Below are positions 50,475-56,503 of a DNA stretch of 56,503 bases, piece after piece (the stretch's first letter is position 1; each line of letters begins with the position of its first letter). This DNA is from Solirubrobacterales bacterium (GTDB taxonomy: Bacteria > Actinomycetota > Thermoleophilia > Solirubrobacterales > 70-9): contig JAICSS010000018.1 of assembly GCA_025936755.1 (NCBI GenBank), positions 1 to 56,503 on the forward strand. The letters are read 5' to 3'. The notes under the pieces were generated by a model, which had not been told where the DNA came from, did not search any database, and saw only the letters and a list, made by a program, of their open reading frames with translations. Both the position numbers and the translations under genes were made by a program.

Positions 50475-51734
50475 TCAGGGGCGTGGACCGGGCGGGATCT
50501 CGTAGGCCTTGGCCGGCAGGCTCGCCGAGAGCGGCCTGCTCGCCGGACGCTCTCGTCTCCGCATACCGGGAACGAGTGCGCTCGTCCTCGCCGCCGCCGA
50601 GCTCGCGCCGGCCGCGGTCCAGCGCGGGCGATACGGGGTGAAGGCAAGCAGGGCGTTCCAGGTTTCGGTGTCGACGATGGCGTCGGCGGGGAGGCCGTGG
50701 GCTTCCTTGAAGAGGTGGACGGCGCGGGCGGTCTGGCGGCCGAAGACCCCCGTCACCGGCAGTTCGGCGCCGGCGGCGATCAGGTGCTCCTGCGCCCAGA
50801 CGACGAGGTCGCCGCTGCTTTTGCGCTGCAGCTGCGGGTAGACGACTTCCTGGCGGTAGCCGGCGACCGGCCGGGTGGCGCTGTCGGCGCCGACCGCCCC
50901 CCACTCCTGGCTGTTGGTCTCCTGCCAGGACCACCAGCTCGGCGGCAGCCCGCCGTAGCTGGCGGCGAAGCGGCGGAAGAGCCGGATCGAGGCGCTGCCG
51001 GGGGCTTCGTAGGTCTGGCCGATCGGGTAGATCGGGTGGCCGTAGACGCGGTTGTAGAGGTAGGTGTGCTCGTAGACGGCGCGGACCGAGGTGCCGATCG
51101 TCTTCCAGTACATCTGCGGCTGGTTGTAGGTGGCGCCGCCCGGCCCGAAGAAGACCGAATAGGGAAAGGAGGGGTGGTAGTCGACGTAGGGGAAGCCGGC
51201 GAGGGCGACCGGGAAGGTGGCGCCGATGCGGGCGCGGAGGGCGCGGACGTAGCGGTCGGCGGCGGCGTACTTGCCCTCGTAGTCGGCCTCGGCGTCGATC
51301 ACGAAGCAGTCGGCGCCCTTCTTCACCGCCGCCGCGGCGGCCTTGGCCTCGGCGACCGGGGCGTCGCCGTAGACGAACTGCCAGGCGCAGACGCTGAGGC
51401 CCCCGCGGTGCAGCGCCTCGACCAGCCCCTTGCTGAACTGGCTCCAGCTGCCGCCGCCGTCGGCCGCCTTTACGTAGACGGTGCCGACGTCGTTGCGCTT
51501 GGCGCGGGCGACGATCGCGCCGATGCTGCCGCCCTCGGAGTGGGAGACGTACCAGACCCACATCCCCTGCCGGTCGAAGGCGCTGTTGCTGACGTTGCCG
51601 CCGGCTTCGACCTGGCCGGCGCCGCCGGTCTCGGCGCTGCCGGGGGCGGGACCGAAAAGCGCGGCGGCCACGAGGGCGGCGAGGGCAGCGGCCAGCGCCA
51701 GCGCGCCGCTTCTCCTTTGACTGCGAAAGCTCAC
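50475..51734 (-). CDS. Secreted glycosidase-like TIM-barrel protein with peptidoglycan-binding domain
   Basis: 419 residues. Signal peptide (SGALALAAALAALVAAALFGPAPGSA), then a TIM-barrel-like domain: GMWVWYVSHSEGGSIGAIVARAKRNDVGTVYVKAADGG near 58-95, VCAWQFVYG, and DCFVIDAEADYEGKY with acidic residues placed as in GH25-like catalytic strands. From about 316 a PG_binding_1 domain follows (LVVWAQEHLIAAGAELPVTGVFGRQTARAVHLFKEAHG). GTG 51734 fits the signal peptide. It likely hydrolyses or binds cell-wall glycan; catalytic residues are inferred only. Confidence 0.78.
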   Translation of the reverse strand: MSFRSQRRSGALALAAALAALVAAALFGPAPGSAETGGAGQVEAGGNVSNSAFDRQGMWVWYVSHSEGGSIGAIVARAKRNDVGTVYVKAADGGGSWSQFSKGLVEALHRGGLSVCAWQFVYGDAPVAEAKAAAAAVKKGADCFVIDAEADYEGKYAAADRYVRALRARIGATFPVALAGFPYVDYHPSFPYSVFFGPGGATYNQPQMYWKTIGTSVRAVYEHTYLYNRVYGHPIYPIGQTYEAPGSASIRLFRRFAASYGGLPPSWWSWQETNSQEWGAVGADSATRPVAGYRQEVVYPQLQRKSSGDLVVWAQEHLIAAGAELPVTGVFGRQTARAVHLFKEAHGLPADAIVDTETWNALLAFTPYRPRWTAAGASSAAARTSALVPGMRRRERPASRPLSASLPAKAYEIPPGPRP

Positions 51735-51934
51735 AACCGGTCTCAACAAGGTAGAGGTCGAAGTGGTGCGGGGAGCCTCGGCGCCCGCCCGCGGACTTAA
51801 CACCGACAGCCTCGCGCAAGCCGCCGCCAGGCACCCGGACGTCGCCCCTTCCCGCAAGATCCTGTGCGCCGCCGCCCTTGCCGCGGGGGCGATGCTGCTG
51901 CTCCCGGCCCGGTCGGCCCCCGCGCCGAGGCGAT
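51735..51934. other. Intergenic stretch, possible gene remnant
   Basis: 200 bases between two minus-strand genes. On the plus strand a reading frame from 51763 includes a signal-peptide-like KILCAAALAAGAMLLLPARSA, but it continues as the antisense of the next gene and shows no mature domain. It may be a remnant of a secreted protein. Nothing else is seen. Confidence 0.3.
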
Positions 51935-52615
51935 CTAGAGGCGGAACCTGTCTTCGGCGCGCCGGCGCTGCAGGTACTCGCCGAGGTTCGAGTCGATTCG
52001 CCTATAGCCGCCGAGGACGGGCAGGGCAGCCCAGGCGATCACTCCGATTAGGGAGGCATAGACCAGGTAGAAGACCGGCTGCTGCATCCCGTGCAGCTCC
52101 AAGCCGCTGTAGTAGACGATCCCGATCAGGAGCAGCAGCGGCAGGGAGAACATGATCGTCCAGAGCACGGCCCCGGCGAAGTCGTGATGGACGCGCTGCT
52201 GCAGGTGATAGGTCGAGTGAATGGGGATCTCTTCCGTACCGAGCCGGTAGCCCTGCTTCAGCTCCTCCGACAGCGCCACCTCGACCGCCAGCAGGATCCG
52301 CCCGCGAATCGTGGCCCCGATCGCTTGCTGCACCAGCAGCGCCGTCACGCACAGCGAGGGCGCCGGCAGCAGCATGTAGATCCCGGTCGGATAGGACACC
52401 CCGCTGCCGCCATCCAGTCCGCTGCCCCGGAGCAGGAAGAAGACGCTCGTGCCACCGATCACGGCGGCGGCGCTCGCCATCGCCACCATCACCGCCGGAT
52501 AGGAGCGATCGTCCTCCCGCAGCTGCTCGTACTCCCGCGCCAGCGCGTCGAGGCGCTGCCGGCCGCGGCTGGCAGACGCCAGCGACGAAGCGTGATTTCT
52601 CTGGCGCCAGGACAT
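51935..52615 (-). CDS. Membrane protein of unknown function
   Basis: 226 residues with four hydrophobic helices (AVMVAMASAAAVIGGTSVFFL, GIYMLLPAPSLCVTALLV, VLWTIMFSLPLLLLIGIVYY, FYLVYASLIGVIAWAALPVLGG), a basic helical N-terminus and an Arg-rich C-terminus. No family recognised. The ATG at 52615 lies near a perfect palindrome that also lies upstream of the divergent hydrolase gene. Confidence 0.72.
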   Translation of the reverse strand: MSWRQRNHASSLASASRGRQRLDALAREYEQLREDDRSYPAVMVAMASAAAVIGGTSVFFLLRGSGLDGGSGVSYPTGIYMLLPAPSLCVTALLVQQAIGATIRGRILLAVEVALSEELKQGYRLGTEEIPIHSTYHLQQRVHHDFAGAVLWTIMFSLPLLLLIGIVYYSGLELHGMQQPVFYLVYASLIGVIAWAALPVLGGYRRIDSNLGEYLQRRRAEDRFRL

Positions 52616-52627
52616 AAATTCGAGGAA

Positions 52628-52643
52628 GCGGTACCCCTACCGC
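52628..52643. promoter_or_regulatory. Palindromic operator candidate in a divergent promoter region
   Basis: GCGGTA-CCCC-TACCGC, a perfect 6-4-6 palindrome within the 59-base gap between the divergent membrane protein and alpha/beta hydrolase genes. Its regulator is not known. Confidence 0.45.
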
Positions 52644-52674
52644 GCGAGAAGCTTATGCACTGTAGAGGCAACAA

Positions 52675-53481
52675 TTGAGCGTCACTCGGCAACCGCTGCT
52701 GCTGGTCCACGGCCTCGGTGGCACCCGCAGCATCTGGGAGCCGGTGATCCCGCGGCTCGAGGGCGAGCGCGAGGTCCACGCGATCGACATGCCGGGGTTC
52801 GGGGGGACGCCGCCGCTGCCGGCGGGCGAAGAGCCGACCGCGGCTAACCTCGCCCGCGCCGTCCACGAGGAGTGCGCCCGCAACGGGGTCGGGCGCCCCC
52901 ACGTCGCCGGCAACTCGCTCGGCGGCTGGGTGGCGCTGGAGATGGGCCGCCGGGGCTGGGCCGCCTCGGTGACGACCCTCTCCCCCGCCGGCCTCTGGTC
53001 GCGGCCGCTCGGCGAACCGGCCGGCGGCGGCGCCCGCATGCTGCTGCGCGGCTCGCCCTGGCTGAAGGCGGCGCGCCCCCTCCTCGGTCTCGCCCTCCAG
53101 TTCCCGCAGACGCGCCACGCCGCCTTCCAGTCGATCGCCGCCCATCCCGAGCGGATCCCGCCCGACGCGGCGCGGGCGCTCGCCCTCGGCTGGCTCGACG
53201 GCGAGGGCTACGACGCCGCCAACCGGGCGATGCGCAGCCACGTCTTCGACCCGGCCGGCTACCCCGAGGACGTGCCGGTGACGATCGCCTGGTGCGAGAA
53301 GGACCGCCTGCTCGGCCCGCCGAAGCCGCACCGCCGCCCGGCCGGCGCCCGCTTCCTCGTCCTCCCCGGCGTCGGCCACACCCCCACCTGGGACGACCCC
53401 GAGCTGGTCGCCCGCACCCTGCTCGAGGGCAGCGCCGTAACCTCCCCGGCAGCCGTTTCCGCGAACGAGGAGGAGCAGTGA
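52675..53481 (+). CDS. Alpha/beta hydrolase
   Basis: 268 residues, complete fold: oxyanion motif LLVHGLGGTRSIWEPVI near 9-25, nucleophile GNSLGGWVALEM near 79-90 (Ser81), cap domain about 115-200, acid region WCEKDRLLG, and GVGHTPTWDDPEL with the catalytic His near 242. A carboxylesterase or C-C hydrolase is possible. TTG 52675 is the start: AGAGG at six-base spacing. Its stop overlaps the next GTG start, so it is coupled to the MBL-fold gene. Confidence 0.9.
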   Translation: MSVTRQPLLLVHGLGGTRSIWEPVIPRLEGEREVHAIDMPGFGGTPPLPAGEEPTAANLARAVHEECARNGVGRPHVAGNSLGGWVALEMGRRGWAASVTTLSPAGLWSRPLGEPAGGGARMLLRGSPWLKAARPLLGLALQFPQTRHAAFQSIAAHPERIPPDAARALALGWLDGEGYDAANRAMRSHVFDPAGYPEDVPVTIAWCEKDRLLGPPKPHRRPAGARFLVLPGVGHTPTWDDPELVARTLLEGSAVTSPAAVSANEEEQ

Positions 53482-54221
53482 TCGTCGAGAGGACCGAGAA
53501 CCCGATGTGGCTGTCCAACGCCTACCTGGTCGCCGACCCCGGCCGCGGCAGCGGCGTCCTGATCGACGGCAACGACGAGCTGGGGCCGCTGCTGGAGCGG
53601 GCGGAGCGGGACGGGATCGAAATCACCCACGTCCTCGTCACCCACCCCCACGCCGACCACGTCGCCGGCCTCGCCGAGGCGCGGGCGCAGCTCGGCAACC
53701 CGCCGCTGGTCGCCCACGAGGCCTGCGCGGCGGAGCTCGACGAGGAGGTTGAGATCCTCCTCGGCGACGGCGAGAAGCTCGACGCAGGCGGACTGCAGGT
53801 CGAGGCCCTCTACACCCCCGGCCACGCCGCCGGCCACCTCGCCTACCTGGTCGACGCCTCCGACGTCTTCACCGCCGACGTCCTCTTCAAGGGGACGGTG
53901 GGCGGGACGATGGCGCCCGGCGCCAGCGGCTTCGACGACCTCAAGGCCTCGGTGCTGCGGCTGCTGGAGCTGCCGCCGAGCACGACCGTCCACCCCGGCC
54001 ACAAGGAGCCGACCACGGTCGCCGAGGAGCAGGAGACCAACCCCTTCGTGCGGATCTGGCGCGGCCTCGACTCGCCCGGCGAGGAGCGGGTGACGGTCTG
54101 GGGCCGGCCGGCGACGCTGAAGCTCTGGGCCCCCGACTACGACGGCGGCAACAAGGCCTGGGTCGTCTTCGGCGATTCCGGCGAGGACGCCATCGTCGGC
54201 GGCTCGCAGGTCGAGCGGTAA
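53478..54221 (+). CDS. MBL-fold metallohydrolase (glyoxalase II-like)
   Basis: 247 residues. The di-metal motif THPHADHVAGL near 55-65, a later His in YTPGHAAGHLAYLV near 113-126, Asp in FTADVLFKGTVGG near 132-144 and VHPGHKEPTT near 173-182 fit the MBL hydrolase fold closest to hydroxyacylglutathione hydrolases. The C-terminal 50 residues form an extra beta-rich tail. GTG 53478 overlaps the hydrolase stop (GTGA) with AGGAGG upstream. Thioester or lactone substrates are plausible. Confidence 0.88.
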   Translation: MIVERTENPMWLSNAYLVADPGRGSGVLIDGNDELGPLLERAERDGIEITHVLVTHPHADHVAGLAEARAQLGNPPLVAHEACAAELDEEVEILLGDGEKLDAGGLQVEALYTPGHAAGHLAYLVDASDVFTADVLFKGTVGGTMAPGASGFDDLKASVLRLLELPPSTTVHPGHKEPTTVAEEQETNPFVRIWRGLDSPGEERVTVWGRPATLKLWAPDYDGGNKAWVVFGDSGEDAIVGGSQVER

Positions 54222-54309
54222 CGCGCTCCAGGCACGACCTTTAGCCCTATCCCCACATTTGGACGGATGTGCGATGGGGGAATCGCGGTTTTGTCTCCAC
54301 ACTGCCTGG

Positions 54310-55860
54310 ATGGCCACCAACGTGCAGGAATTCTTTTTCAACTGGTACCCCGTCTTCGGGGTCATCTTCATGTCGATCCTCTGCTTCGTCTTCCTGAAAA
54401 TGATGCGGGGGATGATGGGGACGACGAAGCCGGAGACGGTGAAGGCGTCCCGGACCGAGCCGGTCCTCTGGGACCAGGTCCAGGGCGTCGACGCCGCCAA
54501 GGAGGAGCTGATGGACGTCGCCGCCTGGCTGCGCGAACCCGAACGCTTCTCCGCCCTCGGCGCCCAGGCGCCGCGCGGCGTCCTCCTCCACGGCCCGCCC
54601 GGGACCGGCAAGACGATGCTCGCCCGCGCCGTCGCCGCCCAGGCCGGGGTCGACTTCTTCGCCGCTTCCGGCTCGAGCTTCGTCGAGATGTTCGTCGGCC
54701 GCGGCGCCGCCCGCATCCGCCGCCTCTTCAAGGAGGCGCGCAAGTCCGGCCGCGCCGTCATCTTCATCGACGAGCTCGACGCGATCGGCGGCTCCCGCTC
54801 GGGCGGCGGCGGCGACGGCGGCACCAGCGAGCGCGAGCAGGCGCTGAACCAGCTGCTGGTCGAGCTCGACGGCTTCGAGAAGGACCCGGGGATGGTGATC
54901 GTGATCGCCGCCTCCACCTACGTCGAAAAGCTCGACCGGGCGCTGCTGCGGCCGGGCCGCTTCGACCGCCTCGTCCTCGTCTCCCCGCCCGACCGCGCCG
55001 GCCGCGAGGCGATCCTCCGCAGCCACGCCCGCAACAAGCCGCTCGCCCCCGACCTCGATCTCGGCGACGTCGCCCGCAAGACGACCGGGCTGACCGGCGC
55101 CCAGCTCGCCAACGCCCTCAACGAGGGGGCGATCATCGCCGGCCGCGCGGGGCGCTGGGCGATGACCCGCGATGACCTCGACGAGGCGCTGCTGCGCCAA
55201 GCGGTCGGCTCCCAGCAGGCGCGCCGCCTCAGTGGAAAGGAGCGGCGGATCGTCGCCTACCACGAGGCCGGCCACGCGCTCTGCCGCAAGCTGCTCGGCC
55301 TCGACCCGCCGGAGATCCTCAGCATCGTCCCGCGCGGGCCGGCGCTCGGCTTCGTCGCCCACTCGCCGTCCGAGGACACCTACCTGAAGTCACGCGACGA
55401 GCTGCTCGACGAGGTGGTGACCCTGCTGGGCGGCCGCGCCGCCGAGGAGGTCGTGCTCGGCGAGAGCTACTCCGGCGCCTCCGACGACCTCAACCGCGTC
55501 CACCTCGTCTGCAAGCAGATGGCGGCGGAATTCGGGATGGGGGTGGCGCTCGACCACGACGGGCCGGCGCCGATCTCGCTGCCGACCAGCGACTACGCCG
55601 TCTCCGACCAGACCCGCCGCGAAGTCGACCAGGCGGCGATGACCCTCGCCCGCGAGGCCTACCGCCGCGCCCGCGCCTTGATCTCGGCCAACCTCGAGGT
55701 CGTCGACCACCTGGCCGTGCTCGCGCTCGAGCGCGAGACCCTGACCCGCGAGGAACTCGACGAGATCTTCGCCGCGCACGAGCTCCGCGGCCTCGCCGCC
55801 CCGCGCTCGGGCTCCGCCCTGGTGGCGCTGAGCCGCGAAGCGCAAACTCCCGGCGCATAG
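54310..55860 (+). CDS. FtsH-like membrane AAA+ metalloprotease, compact form
   Basis: 516 residues. One N-terminal hydrophobic helix (FNWYPVFGVIFMSILCFVFLKMM) anchors it; FtsH usually has two with a periplasmic domain, which is missing here. The AAA domain is complete: GPPGTGKTMLARAV, pore loop SSFVEMFVG, Walker B IFIDELDAIG, arginine fingers LRPGRFDR. The zinc protease motif YHEAGHAL and the third ligand region GASDDLNRV are intact. It would degrade membrane or short-lived cytoplasmic proteins. The N-terminus is uncertain (ATG 54274 or TTG 54259 would extend it by up to 17 residues). Confidence 0.92.
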   Translation: MATNVQEFFFNWYPVFGVIFMSILCFVFLKMMRGMMGTTKPETVKASRTEPVLWDQVQGVDAAKEELMDVAAWLREPERFSALGAQAPRGVLLHGPPGTGKTMLARAVAAQAGVDFFAASGSSFVEMFVGRGAARIRRLFKEARKSGRAVIFIDELDAIGGSRSGGGGDGGTSEREQALNQLLVELDGFEKDPGMVIVIAASTYVEKLDRALLRPGRFDRLVLVSPPDRAGREAILRSHARNKPLAPDLDLGDVARKTTGLTGAQLANALNEGAIIAGRAGRWAMTRDDLDEALLRQAVGSQQARRLSGKERRIVAYHEAGHALCRKLLGLDPPEILSIVPRGPALGFVAHSPSEDTYLKSRDELLDEVVTLLGGRAAEEVVLGESYSGASDDLNRVHLVCKQMAAEFGMGVALDHDGPAPISLPTSDYAVSDQTRREVDQAAMTLAREAYRRARALISANLEVVDHLAVLALERETLTREELDEIFAAHELRGLAAPRSGSALVALSREAQTPGA

Positions 55861-55905
55861 GGAATCCGTCTGCGCGGTTTTCGAGCGCCAAAAATCCATT
55901 AGTCT

Positions 55906-55919
55906 TGGCCAGACGGCCA
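55906..55919. promoter_or_regulatory. Palindromic operator candidate before the oxygenase gene
   Basis: TGGCC-AGAC-GGCCA lies between a possible -10 TAGTCT (55900-55905) and the GTG start at 55920, a position where a bound repressor would block transcription. Confidence 0.45.
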
Positions 55920-56503
55920 GTGAGCGACCAGCATTACTTTCCGCCCGGCCAGTCGATGGCTCGGCGGGTGCATGGGGAGAGGTCCGTAGGCTTGCTCTAC
56001 GGTCAGCGGGCGCTGCTGATCGGGGCGCTGGAACCGCTGACCTATACCGGCACGATGCTTTCGACCCACGCCGGCGACCATCCCTTCACCCGCCTCGCCC
56101 GCACGGCGAAGATCCAGGAGACGGTCTTCCTCGGCACCAAGGCCGAAGCCGATAGGGCGCTGGCGGCGGTCCATCGCCTCCACGAGCGCATCAAAGGAGA
56201 GCTGCCCGAGGCCGCCGGCGCCCATCCCGCCGGTAGCGCCTACTCGGCCTTCGACCCGGAGCTGATGCTGTGGACGCTGGCGGTCATCGCCGACTCCGGC
56301 CGGGCGATGTACGAAGCGATGGTCCGCCCGCTTGCAGACAGAGAGCGCGAAGCGCTGTGGCAGGACTACGTCCGCTTCGGCGAGCTCTTCCTGCTGCCCC
56401 GCGCGGCGGTGCCGGCGACCTACCGCGAGTTCCAGGCCTGGTTCGACGAAAAACTCGCCTCCCCCGACCTCCACGCCACGGCGCATGCGCTGGAGATGGC
56501 TCC
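55920..56503 (+). CDS. MpaB/DUF2236 oxygenase family protein, N-terminal part (runs off the window)
   Basis: 194 residues visible on the plus strand from GTG 55920. ERSVGLLYGQRALLIGALEPLTYTG near 19-43, HPFTRLARTAKIQETVFLGTKAEADRALAAVHRLHERIKG near 49-88 and SAFDPELMLWTLAVIADSGRAMYE near 102-125 match the haem-dependent MpaB/latex-clearing-protein family (DUF2236), whose His and Arg ligands lie partly downstream. In actinobacteria these are oxygenases of unknown substrate. The gene is cut by the window end. Confidence 0.85.
   Translation, partial: MSDQHYFPPGQSMARRVHGERSVGLLYGQRALLIGALEPLTYTGTMLSTHAGDHPFTRLARTAKIQETVFLGTKAEADRALAAVHRLHERIKGELPEAAGAHPAGSAYSAFDPELMLWTLAVIADSGRAMYEAMVRPLADREREALWQDYVRFGELFLLPRAAVPATYREFQAWFDEKLASPDLHATAHALEMA

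Noticed and set aside
51763-52155. 130-codon ORF with a signal-peptide-like segment
   Set aside because: After the hydrophobic stretch it becomes the shadow of the opposite membrane protein gene; at most a remnant.
55899-56486. Minus-strand ORF at the right edge
   Set aside because: The plus strand encodes a recognisable MpaB/DUF2236 protein over the same bases.

Overview
The window looks like chromosomal DNA from a very GC-rich, deep-branching actinomycete, most plausibly of the Thermoleophilia (Solirubrobacterales group). The pointers are heavy G/C use at third codon positions, frequent GTG and TTG starts, many apparently leaderless promoters, an actinobacterial-style c-di-AMP riboswitch in front of a cell-wall hydrolase, a LexA box of the CGAAC-N4-GTTCG type, PAC2 and HtaA-like proteins, and a sigma factor fused to a membrane-anchored zinc anti-sigma-like tail. 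Species and genus cannot be read from the sequence. Almost every long ORF on the strand opposite a real gene is a high-GC shadow and was ignored.

Layout. 1-3.1 kb: 5' part of aconitase, an SDR enzyme, a riboswitch-controlled NlpC/P60-like secreted hydrolase and a GrpB-family protein. 3.2-7.2 kb: a polyamine-type ABC importer operon (ATPase, lipoprotein, two permeases). 7.2-11 kb: an acyl-CoA carboxylase beta subunit, a small conserved-looking ORF and a methylmalonyl-CoA mutase large subunit, i.e. a propionyl-CoA/methylmalonyl-CoA module. 11.2-17.4 kb: cell-surface genes (HtaA-like protein, UDP-glucuronate decarboxylase-like enzyme, sigma/anti-sigma fusion coupled to a secreted Ig-like protein, basic coiled-coil protein behind a LexA box). 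17.5-26.8 kb: IMPase-like phosphatase, AddB/RecB-like helicase-nuclease, PAC2 protein, two half-size TSUP transporters, OtsB-like phosphatase, PolX, thioredoxin and a tautomerase. 26.8-38.2 kb: type 2 isoleucyl-tRNA synthetase with a swapped GXHH signature, an SDR, a two-gene operon pairing a benzoylformate-decarboxylase-like enzyme with a FAD/Fe-S dehydrogenase, a secreted M15-like peptidase, a lipoprotein and fumarase C. 38.2-39.6 kb: a DUF4143-type ATPase with AT-rich flank that looks acquired. 39.6-47.3 kb: aldehyde dehydrogenase, SpoIID-like protein, AttH/CrtC-like protein, ArsR-like regulator, YchF, PAP2 phosphatase, BtrH-like protein and a small membrane protein. 47.3-48.8 kb: a toxin-antitoxin pair with an extra upstream gene and a palindromic operator. 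48.9-56.5 kb: a membrane protein, tRNA-Asp, FAH-family hydrolase, a secreted glycosidase-like protein with a peptidoglycan-binding domain, an alpha/beta hydrolase coupled to an MBL-fold enzyme, a compact FtsH-like protease and the 5' part of an MpaB/DUF2236 oxygenase.

The least ordinary structures are palindromes: a 26-bp perfect inverted repeat and a second long hairpin both read through in frame inside the FAD/Fe-S dehydrogenase gene, an 18-bp perfect repeat at that gene's 3' end, a hairpin family shared with the 12.6 kb intergenic region, and a separate repeat found at two convergent gene ends. Also notable are the swapped IleRS motif, the split TSUP pair, the SOS-box-controlled basic protein, the three-gene toxin-antitoxin operon and a tiny ORF with a strong ribosome binding site enclosed by hairpins at 44.1-44.3 kb.
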